NCBI RefSeq assembly: GCF_900890425.1
Contig: NZ_CAAHFG010000004.1
Span: 788,330-852,329 of the forward strand
Reading direction: 5' to 3'
DNA from: Pontiella desulfatans
GTDB lineage: Bacteria > Verrucomicrobiota > Kiritimatiellia > Kiritimatiellales > Pontiellaceae
DNA length: 64,000 nt
This document shows, one piece after another, positions 9,184-16,882 of the stretch. The notes under the pieces are model-generated. The model did no database searches, was not told the DNA's origin, and saw nothing but the letters and a program-made list of their open reading frames with translations. The stretch's first letter is position 1. The number at the start of each line of letters is the position of its first letter. Made by a program: the position numbers and the translations under genes.

Positions 9184-10611
9184 ATGACCGAAGCCATCCA
9201 TCTCGATAAATTCATTCCGCGTTCGCGCCGGGCGTTCGCCTGGGGGATCGCCATTGCCCTGGGGGTGCTGGCGGTCACGATTGTGTCCGGCCTGTTCTTC
9301 GTGCGCGATCTGGTGCGCGAGCAGATGATCCGCCGCGATGCCGAAGCGCTCCACGCCACCACGCTCATGGAGCAGCTCGACCTGGCCCCCGATGGGGAGG
9401 ACATCCGTACCGACATGCAGATCGGCTTCGATTCCGCCGTACGTGCATCGCGCCTGCGCGGGGTGATGGGCATTCGCTTCTTCGACAAACAGGGCGACTT
9501 CAGCGACACGTTCCCGGCCACCATCATGCCCCAGGCGCTGGAGGAGGAGGCGTTCGATTCCATCTGGGAGCTGGAACCCCACGGAAGGTTTTTGCCCCAT
9601 TCGCCGATGGATTCGGTTTTCATCTATCTCCCTTCGTTCTCCACCGGACGGATTTCGAGCGTGCCCGTGCTGCAGGTCACCATTCCCTTGCATCAGCGCG
9701 ACACCGAAAAGCTGGCCGGAGCGGCGCAGTTCATCATCGAGGGCCAAAGCATGGCCGAAGAGTTTGCCCGGCTCGATTCCCGGTTGGTGCAGATCGGTGC
9801 CACCACGTTTGCAATGGCGGGGGTCCTTTTGGTGGCCATGCTGTGGCCGGCCTTCCGGCGCGTGCAAAAACTCAACTGGCAACTGGCCCGCCATGGCGAA
9901 CGGTTGCAGCGGGCCAACGATGAGCTGGCGCTAACGGCGCGCATTTCGGCGGTCGGCGCCATTTCCGCCCATCTGATGCACGGCCTGAAGAATCCCCTGG
10001 CCAGCCTCTCGCACTTTGTTTCGCGCAACGACCTCGGTTCCACCGAGGCCGACCTGCAGGATTGGGAGGATGCGCTCACGGCTTCGCGCCGGATGCAGTC
10101 GATGGTGGAGCACACGCTCGAAGTGCTCTGCGATGCCCGCGGCGAAGCCACCTACGAGCTTACCGTAACCGAGCTCGGCGACGATGTGCAAAAGCGGGTC
10201 GCCGCCACCGCCTCCCAGCGGAACGTGATGGTTGCGTTCCAGGCCGAAGGCAATTGCACGCTTTCGAGCCGTACCGCCAACCTGGCCAGCCTGATTCTGG
10301 TCAACCTGCTCGAAAACGCCATCGAGGCAACGCCGCCCGGCGGGGGGGTGTCGCTCTCCGTTTCGCGCCGGGACGACATCCTTTGCTTCCGCGTGCGCGA
10401 CGGCGGAACCGGGTTCCCCGACCATCAGCTCGACCACCTGTTCCTGCCGGGCAAATCGACGCGCGAGGGCGGAAGCGGCATCGGGCTGGCGATCTCGAAG
10501 CAGATTGCCGATTATCTGGAGGCCTCCCTGGAACTCGAGGAGTCCACCCCCGCAGGCTGCGTTTTCCTGCTGGAGCTCCCGATGGACGTCTGCCTGGACC
10601 CGCCGGATTAG
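9184..10611 (+). CDS. Membrane sensor histidine kinase
   Basis: 475 aa. Membrane helix 1 (about 18-40), an extracytoplasmic sensor region (about 41-203), helix 2 (about 204-222), then a dimerisation domain with phospho-acceptor H266 in LMHGLKNPLASL. The ATPase domain shows the N box (ENAIEA), G1 (DGGTGFP) and G2 (GGSGIGLAIS). No HAMP or PAS domain is obvious. It is the natural partner of the NtrC-type regulator in the same operon. Sensor ligand unknown; the intervening barrel protein is a candidate input. An intrinsic terminator follows at 10620. Confidence 0.92.
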   Translation: MTEAIHLDKFIPRSRRAFAWGIAIALGVLAVTIVSGLFFVRDLVREQMIRRDAEALHATTLMEQLDLAPDGEDIRTDMQIGFDSAVRASRLRGVMGIRFFDKQGDFSDTFPATIMPQALEEEAFDSIWELEPHGRFLPHSPMDSVFIYLPSFSTGRISSVPVLQVTIPLHQRDTEKLAGAAQFIIEGQSMAEEFARLDSRLVQIGATTFAMAGVLLVAMLWPAFRRVQKLNWQLARHGERLQRANDELALTARISAVGAISAHLMHGLKNPLASLSHFVSRNDLGSTEADLQDWEDALTASRRMQSMVEHTLEVLCDARGEATYELTVTELGDDVQKRVAATASQRNVMVAFQAEGNCTLSSRTANLASLILVNLLENAIEATPPGGGVSLSVSRRDDILCFRVRDGGTGFPDHQLDHLFLPGKSTREGGSGIGLAISKQIADYLEASLELEESTPAGCVFLLELPMDVCLDPPD

Positions 10612-10619
10612 GAAGGCCT

Positions 10620-10648
10620 GGGCGGTGCCGCCCGGACCGCCCGTTTTT
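10620..10648 (+). terminator. Intrinsic terminator after the kinase gene
   Basis: GGGCGGT (10620-10626) pairs with ACCGCCC (10636-10642) across a 9-nt loop and is followed by GTTTTTG. It ends the regulator-barrel-kinase operon 9 nt after the stop codon. Confidence 0.75.
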
Positions 10649-10687
10649 GTGCTGGGTGCCACCACCCGAAACGGGACTCCGGTTTTT

Positions 10688-10705
10688 GGTAAAGTCCGTT
10701 TTACC
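10688..10705. promoter_or_regulatory. Dyad upstream of the sigma-54 promoter
   Basis: GGTAAA (10688-10693) and TTTACC (10700-10705) form an inverted repeat with a 6-nt spacer, 23 nt before the -24 element at 10729. Such dyads are typical of activator sites, although enhancer sites for NtrC-type proteins usually lie further upstream. The assignment is inference. Confidence 0.35.
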
Positions 10706-10728
10706 TAGTGTTTTTGGACAAAAGTTGG

Positions 10729-10744
10729 TTGGCACACTGCATGC
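10729..10744 (+). promoter_or_regulatory. Candidate sigma-54 (-24/-12) promoter
   Basis: TTGGCACACTGCATGC has TGGCAC at -24, ATGC at -12 and the required 10 nt between GG and GC. It sits 54 nt before the start at 10799. Eleven of its first twelve-to-thirteen positions match the element at 823, and the leader motif CCGTCGAGA recurs at 10768-10776. Confidence 0.75.
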
Positions 10745-10798
10745 AATAGGGGGTGGCAGGCATAGAGCCGTCGAGACCCAATAAAAGGAAGTAGCATC

Positions 10799-11260
10799 AT
10801 GAAGACTAAATTGATTATCGCAACCGTGGCAACCCTGGCATGTGCAAGCCTGACCATGGCAAAAGGTGAAGGAGCCGGCGAAGGAACCGGCCCGGTCAAA
10901 GACCAGATCCAGCAGCGCGACCAGTTGCAGACCTGTACGCCCGATCTCGAAAAGGATTGCACCAAGCTCAAGGAAGGCCTTCCGGAAGAAGTGAAGGAAG
11001 CCGTCAAGGACATGACCCAGGCTCGTGAAAAATACCAGGAGCAACTGAAGGAAAAGCAGAAGGAACTCGCTGAATGCACCAAGGAAGACTGCGATGCCCT
11101 GCGCCAGCAGCTCCGTGAGCAGCTCAAGGATGAATCCGGCGACCGCCTGCAACTGCGTCAGCGCCTCCAGGAAATGCGCAAGGAACTGCCGACCCACGAC
11201 GAAGTCATGGAACAGGCTAAGGAACAGGTTCGCGATCGCACGCGCCGTGGCGACGACTAA
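10799..11260 (+). CDS. Small exported coiled-coil protein
   Basis: 153 aa. Signal peptide (MKTKLIIATVATLACASLTMA), a short Gly-rich segment, then an almost wholly helical, charged region (QAREKYQEQLKEKQKEL, LRQQLREQLKDE) with two CxxxxxC-type pairs (CTPDLEKDC, CTKEDC) that could form disulfides in the periplasm. Family not recognised; the look is of a periplasmic chaperone or stress protein, but that is only composition. An AAGGAAG ribosome site precedes the start. It has its own sigma-54-type promoter and a terminator, so it is monocistronic, and it sits directly after a sigma-54 regulator operon. Confidence 0.75.
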   Translation: MKTKLIIATVATLACASLTMAKGEGAGEGTGPVKDQIQQRDQLQTCTPDLEKDCTKLKEGLPEEVKEAVKDMTQAREKYQEQLKEKQKELAECTKEDCDALRQQLREQLKDESGDRLQLRQRLQEMRKELPTHDEVMEQAKEQVRDRTRRGDD

Positions 11261-11275
11261 TTCCTTTGAACGATA

Positions 11276-11325
11276 ATTCCCCTTGCGGGAATCGACAATG
11301 CCTCCCTTGCGGGAGGCATTCTTCT
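11276..11325 (+). terminator. Tandem hairpins with the same CCTTGCGG centre; second is an intrinsic terminator
   Basis: ATTCCC/GGGAAT (11276-11281/11287-11292) is followed by a perfect 10-bp stem AATGCCTCCC/GGGAGGCATT (11297-11306/11311-11320) with loop TTGC and CTTCTT after it. Both centres read CCTTGCGGG. They terminate the coiled-coil gene. Confidence 0.8.
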
Positions 11326-11358
11326 TCGAACAATCCACAACCCACCCGGATGGCCAGC

Positions 11359-13527
11359 ATGAATAAAACGTGGCAGATCAGCAGACAACGACAGCAAAAA
11401 GCATGCGTTCCATCCGCTATCGTCATCGGCTGCCTGCTGGCCCTCCTTTCCCGGCCCGTTTCCGCTGAAGTGCGCGATGAACGCTGGCGCTGGTCGAACC
11501 CGTTGCCGCACGGCAACAATGTCATGGACATGAAGGTCTCGACCGATCTCTCGGTGCAGGTGGGCGATGGCGGATCGCTGTATGTCCAGCGCTCGGACGG
11601 TCGATGGGCCCCGGCGAACACCGGAACCGAAAACTATCTGCGCAGCACCGCCTTGCTCGGCGACCGCATCATTGCCACCGGTGAGAGCGGAACCATTCTT
11701 TGGTCGGACGACGGTGTTGATTTCGAGCAGGCCTCCCTTTCCCCCGCACTCGTCTACGACGACTGGTTCGAGGGCGTCACGGTTTCCGGCCAGCGCGCTG
11801 TTGCCGTCGGCGACTGGGGCATGATCTACACCAGCACGAATGGCTCAAGCTGGACTTCCGCCACCTCCAATACCGAGGAATGGTTGCGCGGCGTTGCGGC
11901 AGGCAACGGCGGCTTTGTTGCGGTAGGCGAAAACGGAACCATTCTACGCGCATCCCAAGCCGCGGCGTCGTGGAGCCTGAAAACCAGCAACACCCCGGAA
12001 CACCTCAACCGTGTCCGTTTCCTGGGCACAAGCGGAAGCGGCCAATTCTATGCCGTCGGCAACAAGGGAACCTTGTTGAACAGTGCCGACGGAATCTCTT
12101 GGTCGTCCATGGCCAGTGGTTCAACCAACGATCTTTATGATGTCGCAATGAACAACGCAGGGTTGCTCCTCGTCGGAGACCAGGAGATGCGAACCAGTAT
12201 CGATGGCGGGGCAAGCTGGGTGGACCAGATCAATGATCTGCCCACCAATACACCGCCCGCATGGGTCTATCTTTCGGCCCATGGCAAAGCGAATTCGTGG
12301 CTCGTTGCGGGCCGCACAGGACTTTTAATGGAAGGCGCCTCGACCAATGGCATTGATTGGGCATGGCAGCCTTCCCCAGACGATTCCTCCCACGCCTGGC
12401 TCTGGGACATGACGGTGCAGAACGGGATCTACATCGCAGTCGGCGACCTGGCACACATAAAAACCAGCCTCGACGGGATTCTATGGGACCAGGAAGTGGT
12501 TCCCGTCTCGCACACGAATACCGTGTTGCTGGGCGTGGGGGGAACCTCCAATCTATTGGTGGCCGTCGGCAACGCCGGCAACGTCCTGGTTAGCCAGGCG
12601 GGCCTGCAGGAACTATCCGTCACCAACGGGGCCGTCGCCACGAACATCGTGGCCCAAACCTATGGCGTCGTCTGGACCAACCTGGCGTCGTTCACCACGA
12701 ATTCGCTGCAGGGTGTTGCCGCAACCGATGGCCTTTTCATTGTAACCGGCGAGGCCGGCATCGTGTTCACCAGTCCCGATGGCACCAATTGGACGGAGCG
12801 CGCCACGCCAACGGCGAACTTCCTTTCCAGCGGCGCCATCGGCTCCGGCGTGTGCGTTGCCGTGGGCAACGAAGGCACACTGATTCGTTCAACAACGGAT
12901 GGTGCTTCCTGGAGCGCGATCCCCATGGCCACGACCGATTGGCTCTACCGCGTCCGGTGGATTGAAAACCAATTTGTGGTGGTTGGCGAAAACGGAACCA
13001 TCTTCACCAGCCCGGATGGTTCAACATGGACACCCCGCGCCAGCGGATCGACGCGTTGGCTGACGGATGTTGCCTATGCGGATGGCCAATGGTTTGTTTC
13101 CGGCTACCAGGGCACATTGCTCACGAGCACGAACCTTGCGGATTGGTCGGAGCTTCCGTTGCCGACGGGCAAGTCGTTGTTCTCCGCCGCAACGAAGGAT
13201 GGGCAGCTGGTGCTGGCCGGCATCGAGGGCGTTACGCTGCGCAACCGGATCGTGCCGCAAACCACCCCGGTGCTGCTGCTGGACTACAGCCAGAGCATCG
13301 CCGTCGATACCAACGCGGTGGATACCGTCTATGAATTGTTCCTTTTCGGCGGAGAGCCGGATCAGTTCTTCGACTTCCAATCCAGCACCAACCTCACCGG
13401 CAGCTGGACGAACCTCAACGGCACGCTCGAAATGTACGATGCCTCAGGCACCCTCTACGCCATCCGCACCCGCGATGCCACCAACGCCCCTGCCGCCGAA
13501 TTCTACCGAACCGAACTGGTGGATTAG
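11359..13527 (+). CDS. Secreted Ycf48/BNR-like propeller with PVC-type C-terminal module
   Basis: 722 aa from ATG 11359 (ATG 11350 is an alternative; an earlier in-frame ATG at 11266 lies in the terminator and is rejected). A signal peptide ends near SRPVSA. The body is about a dozen repeats of the form VAVGExGTIxxSxDGxxW (for example VVVGENGTIFTSPDGSTW), as in Ycf48-like or sialidase-type propellers. Residues from about 640 form the C-terminal module (FDFQSSTNLTGSW ... EFYRTELVD) also seen at 4849 and 13694. Likely an extracellular or periplasmic binding protein; substrate unknown. Confidence 0.8.
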   Translation: MNKTWQISRQRQQKACVPSAIVIGCLLALLSRPVSAEVRDERWRWSNPLPHGNNVMDMKVSTDLSVQVGDGGSLYVQRSDGRWAPANTGTENYLRSTALLGDRIIATGESGTILWSDDGVDFEQASLSPALVYDDWFEGVTVSGQRAVAVGDWGMIYTSTNGSSWTSATSNTEEWLRGVAAGNGGFVAVGENGTILRASQAAASWSLKTSNTPEHLNRVRFLGTSGSGQFYAVGNKGTLLNSADGISWSSMASGSTNDLYDVAMNNAGLLLVGDQEMRTSIDGGASWVDQINDLPTNTPPAWVYLSAHGKANSWLVAGRTGLLMEGASTNGIDWAWQPSPDDSSHAWLWDMTVQNGIYIAVGDLAHIKTSLDGILWDQEVVPVSHTNTVLLGVGGTSNLLVAVGNAGNVLVSQAGLQELSVTNGAVATNIVAQTYGVVWTNLASFTTNSLQGVAATDGLFIVTGEAGIVFTSPDGTNWTERATPTANFLSSGAIGSGVCVAVGNEGTLIRSTTDGASWSAIPMATTDWLYRVRWIENQFVVVGENGTIFTSPDGSTWTPRASGSTRWLTDVAYADGQWFVSGYQGTLLTSTNLADWSELPLPTGKSLFSAATKDGQLVLAGIEGVTLRNRIVPQTTPVLLLDYSQSIAVDTNAVDTVYELFLFGGEPDQFFDFQSSTNLTGSWTNLNGTLEMYDASGTLYAIRTRDATNAPAAEFYRTELVD

Positions 13528-13631
13528 TTCGGATACATGAAACCGAGTCACCTGTTTTGTTTCAAGCCCAGCGTTCCAGCCCGAAAAACAATAGATGACT
13601 CGCGGCTAATTGAATCGTGCCTTTGGGCTTG

Positions 13632-13647
13632 GTAAATAGGTATTTAC
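13632..13647. promoter_or_regulatory. Operator-like palindrome before the multihaem cytochrome gene
   Basis: GTAAAT-AGGT-ATTTAC is a perfect 6+6 dyad with a 4-nt spacer, 46 nt before the start at 13694. Geometry suits a dimeric regulator; no regulator is identified. Confidence 0.35.
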
Positions 13648-13693
13648 ATGCCTGAACGGCTTGATATCCTCTCTCGCATTCGGAGGTGCGGAT

Positions 13694-16243
13694 ATGAAGA
13701 AGGCCTTGTTGGTGCTCATGGTTTTTGCGGCCTCGGCGCAGGCGCAAAAATGGCAGGTGATCGGGTGGAACGACCTCGGCATGCACTGCATGGACGGAAC
13801 CGACTTTTCGGTCTTCTCGATCCTGCCGCCCTATAACACGATCCATGCCCATGTGCTGCTTGACGGTGAACCGGTGGGCGATGACGTCGTGGCCGTGACC
13901 TTCGAGGCCGTCGCCGATCCCGCAGGCTCGATCAACACCACCGCGGCCGACAAATGCAACTTTTGGGAACACGTTGCCGATATGTTCGGTGCGCAGCCCT
14001 CCAACGATGTCGGGCTGGCGGGCGTCGCGATGCCGGGCACGGCCAACACGCCGCAACCGATGGTCTATGAGCCGGCGCACCAGTGGTTCACCGGCGAGGG
14101 GATTCCCATCACCCCCTTCGACGATGCCGGCAAGGTGAACTATTATCCCATGATGAAGATCGTGGTGCGCGATACGTTCGGAACGGAGCGGGCATCGACC
14201 AAGATCGTGCTACCGGTCTCCGACGAAATGACCTGCTCCGCCTGCCACCAGTCCGGAAGTGCGCCGGATGCCCGCCCGTTGCTCGGCTGGCGGTGGCATC
14301 CCGACCACGACAAGGACATCAAGCTCAACATCCTGCGCCTGCACGACGAAAAGCAGGTGGGGAATCCGGCCTATGCGCAGGCCTTGCTGGAGGAGGGGTT
14401 CAACACCAATGGGCTCTACCCAACCGTGGTGGCCGACCAAACGGCGATCCTTTGCGCCCGCTGCCACCACTCCAATGCGCTGCCGGTGCCGGCCAACACC
14501 AACGTGGTGGCGACCATGACCCAGGCCATGCATGCGCACCATGGCCAGGTGAACGATCCGGCTTCCGGGTTGGTTCTCGATAGTTCGCTTAACCGCGACT
14601 CCTGCTACCGGTGCCATCCCGGCTCATCCACCCAATGCCTCCGCGGCGCGATGGGCGCTGCGGTGGCCGCCGATGGCGGGCTCGCCATCGAATGCCAAAG
14701 CTGCCATGGGCAGATGAGCGATGTGGGTGCGGTCTCGCGCAATGGCTGGTTTGACGAACCAAGCTGCCAGAGTTGCCACACCGGAACGGCCACCGACAAC
14801 AACGGGGAAATCCGATACCTGTCCGTCTTCGAGCCGGGCGGCGCCGAGCGCGTGGCGGTCAACAGCACCTTCGCGCATCCGGCCAATACGCTCTATCGGT
14901 TTTCGACGGGGCATGGTGGGTTGCAGTGCTCGGCCTGCCACGGTTCGCCGCACGCGATCTATCCCTCCGCGCACACCAACGACAATATCCAGAACATCGA
15001 CATGCAGGGGCACAAGGGCACGGTGATCGAGTGCAAAAACTGCCACGTGTACGATCCGCTCACGTTCAACGGCGGCCCGCACGGCATGCACCCGGTTGGC
15101 GACACGGCCTTTGCCAGGAAGGCTGATGGCCGTCCGGAGGAGTGGTTCCACGGCCAGGTTAAGGAAGATGGCAACATTGGTGTTGCATCGTGCAAAGCCT
15201 GCCACGGGACGGATTTTTCCGGCACGGTGCTCTCGCTGGCCCAAGGGGAACGCCAATTCGTTTTCGGGGACGGCATTGGGCCCATCCATTTTTGGAAAGG
15301 CTACCGCGTCGGCTGCTACACCTGCCACAACGGCCCTAACTCGGAAGCACCCAATCCGAACAGTCCGCCGGTGGTTGTTTCGACCAGCGCAGCCACAACC
15401 GCAAATATGCCGGTGGCCATTCCGCTGACAACGGACAAGGGCGAGCTGCGGATCGTATCGCAGGCGCAGAACGGAACGGTCGGTTTGTCTGGCTCAACCG
15501 CCACCTATTATCCCTTTCTGAACGTTACCGGAACGGACTCGTTCACCTTCGCGGCGTGGGATGGCGTCGGCAGGAGGGATTCCAATTTGGCAACCGTCAC
15601 CGTATCCGTGGCGGAGGGGGCCTGCATACTCGTTTGCGAATCGCTCGTTCCATCCAACGCCGTTGCCCGCACGGCGCTTCCGTTCTGGGCATTCGCCACG
15701 GTGTCGAACGGTACCGATGCCGTTTCCTATGCCTGGGACTTTGGCGATGGGGGCGGTTCGACCGCTGCCTTGGCACAACACGCCTATGGCAAAAACGGAA
15801 CCTATCCCTGGAGCGTGATCGCTTCCGCAGGGGGCTTTATGGTCACGAATTCGGGGGCAATCACGGTCGGCAATGTTCAACTGGATACCGACGGCGACGG
15901 CATCGAGGACGACTGGGAATGGGAAACCTTCCAATCCTTGGAAACAGCCGGCGAAGACTCCGACTTCGACGATGATGGCCAGAGCGACAAGGCGGAATAC
16001 CTGTGCGGCTCCGATGCAACGGATGCCGGTTCGAACCTGGCGTTCAACGAGGTGGCGCCGAGCATCGTCCGCTGGGCAAGCGAGCCCAACCGCATCTACA
16101 CCATCAACGCCACCACCTCGCTGGTCGCCACCGCTTTCACCCCGCTCGCCACGGGCATCGCATCGACCCCGCCCGAAAACACCTACACCGACCTAACCGC
16201 ATCGGACGAGTCGGTCAAATTCTATCAAGTGGAGCTGGAGTGA
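13694..16243 (+). CDS. Exported nine-haem cytochrome c with PKD and PVC-type C-terminal domains
   Basis: 849 aa from ATG 13694 behind GGAGGTG (13682). Signal peptide (MKKALLVLMVFAASAQA). Nine CxxCH haem-binding motifs are spread over about residues 180-545 (CSACH, CARCH, CYRCH, CQSCH twice, CSACH, CKNCH, CKACH, CYTCH), many with extra His that could be distal ligands. Then an Ig/cadherin-like segment, a PKD domain (YAWDFGDGGGS), an acidic DTDGDGIEDDWE stretch and the shared C-terminal module (YTINATTSL ... KFYQVELE). Probable role: periplasmic or surface electron transfer. The link to the hydrogenase about 10 kb away is speculative. Confidence 0.88.
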   Translation: MKKALLVLMVFAASAQAQKWQVIGWNDLGMHCMDGTDFSVFSILPPYNTIHAHVLLDGEPVGDDVVAVTFEAVADPAGSINTTAADKCNFWEHVADMFGAQPSNDVGLAGVAMPGTANTPQPMVYEPAHQWFTGEGIPITPFDDAGKVNYYPMMKIVVRDTFGTERASTKIVLPVSDEMTCSACHQSGSAPDARPLLGWRWHPDHDKDIKLNILRLHDEKQVGNPAYAQALLEEGFNTNGLYPTVVADQTAILCARCHHSNALPVPANTNVVATMTQAMHAHHGQVNDPASGLVLDSSLNRDSCYRCHPGSSTQCLRGAMGAAVAADGGLAIECQSCHGQMSDVGAVSRNGWFDEPSCQSCHTGTATDNNGEIRYLSVFEPGGAERVAVNSTFAHPANTLYRFSTGHGGLQCSACHGSPHAIYPSAHTNDNIQNIDMQGHKGTVIECKNCHVYDPLTFNGGPHGMHPVGDTAFARKADGRPEEWFHGQVKEDGNIGVASCKACHGTDFSGTVLSLAQGERQFVFGDGIGPIHFWKGYRVGCYTCHNGPNSEAPNPNSPPVVVSTSAATTANMPVAIPLTTDKGELRIVSQAQNGTVGLSGSTATYYPFLNVTGTDSFTFAAWDGVGRRDSNLATVTVSVAEGACILVCESLVPSNAVARTALPFWAFATVSNGTDAVSYAWDFGDGGGSTAALAQHAYGKNGTYPWSVIASAGGFMVTNSGAITVGNVQLDTDGDGIEDDWEWETFQSLETAGEDSDFDDDGQSDKAEYLCGSDATDAGSNLAFNEVAPSIVRWASEPNRIYTINATTSLVATAFTPLATGIASTPPENTYTDLTASDESVKFYQVELE

Positions 16244-16245
16244 TC

Positions 16246-16257
16246 ACCTCCGGAGGT
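16246..16257. terminator. Short palindrome between convergent genes
   Basis: ACCTCC-GGAGGT is a loopless 12-bp palindrome 2 nt after the cytochrome stop and before the end of the minus-strand peroxiredoxin gene. The stem is short, so termination is uncertain. Confidence 0.3.
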
Positions 16258-16305
16258 TAAATCCAGATAGTCGATCGTGCATTTGGATGTCACTCCGCAT
16301 GGGAT

Positions 16306-16869
16306 TTATTTTTTGGCCTTCAGGAATGCGAGTACGTTGTCGAGATCCTGCACGGCTTTGACCTGGTCGTTTCGGTAGACGATTTTTCCGGATGGATCGA
16401 TGATGAATGTCCAGCGTGCGGTGGTGGCGCTGCGGACCAGCTCCACCTCCTTGCCGTCGACCGTGCGGGTGATTTTCTTTTCCCCGGATGCGACGGGCAC
16501 ACCAAAGGCCTGCGCGATCTTGCCGTCCGGATCGGATAGGAGGGTGAAGTTGAGTTTTTCGGCCTGCTGGAAATATTTCAGGTTCCGGGGGGCGTCGCCG
16601 CTGATGCCGACGATTTCAAATGCCGGGTCCTTGGTCTGCCCAATATGGTCGCGGTAGCTGCAGGCCTGCTTGGTGCATCCGCCGGTCATGGCGGCGGGAT
16701 AAAAATAGACCACGATATGTTTCCCGCCTAGATGATCCTTCAGCGCCCAGGCGTTGCCGTCTTGGTCGACCGTCTCGAATTCCGGTGCCTTTTCGCTGAC
16801 GGTAATTCCGGCGGAAGTTGACGCCACGACAAGCGCAATGGCAGTCAGGCAGATATTTTTGAAATGCAT
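16306..16869 (-). CDS. Exported peroxiredoxin, Bcp/PrxQ type
   Basis: 187 aa from the ATG complementary to 16867-16869, behind AAGGAG on the minus strand and with a signal peptide (MHFKNICLTAIALVVASTSA). It reduces peroxides through the peroxidatic C65 in YPAAMTGGCTKQAC; C70 five residues later is the resolving Cys of the atypical Bcp subgroup. APEFETVDQDGNAW is the usual entry strand. Most Bcp proteins are cytoplasmic, so periplasmic location is notable and would need a thiol donor there. It lies 13 nt downstream of the aldo/keto reductase gene and is probably co-transcribed. Confidence 0.9.
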   Translation of the reverse strand: MHFKNICLTAIALVVASTSAGITVSEKAPEFETVDQDGNAWALKDHLGGKHIVVYFYPAAMTGGCTKQACSYRDHIGQTKDPAFEIVGISGDAPRNLKYFQQAEKLNFTLLSDPDGKIAQAFGVPVASGEKKITRTVDGKEVELVRSATTARWTFIIDPSGKIVYRNDQVKAVQDLDNVLAFLKAKK

Positions 16870-16882
16870 GGTGGCTCCTTTT

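Noticed and set aside
6654-10611. Kinase and regulator as the PrsK/PrsR pair of PEP-CTERM systems
   Set aside because: The kinase has only two membrane helices with a periplasmic sensor and no GAF domain, and no exosortase or EPS genes are adjacent.
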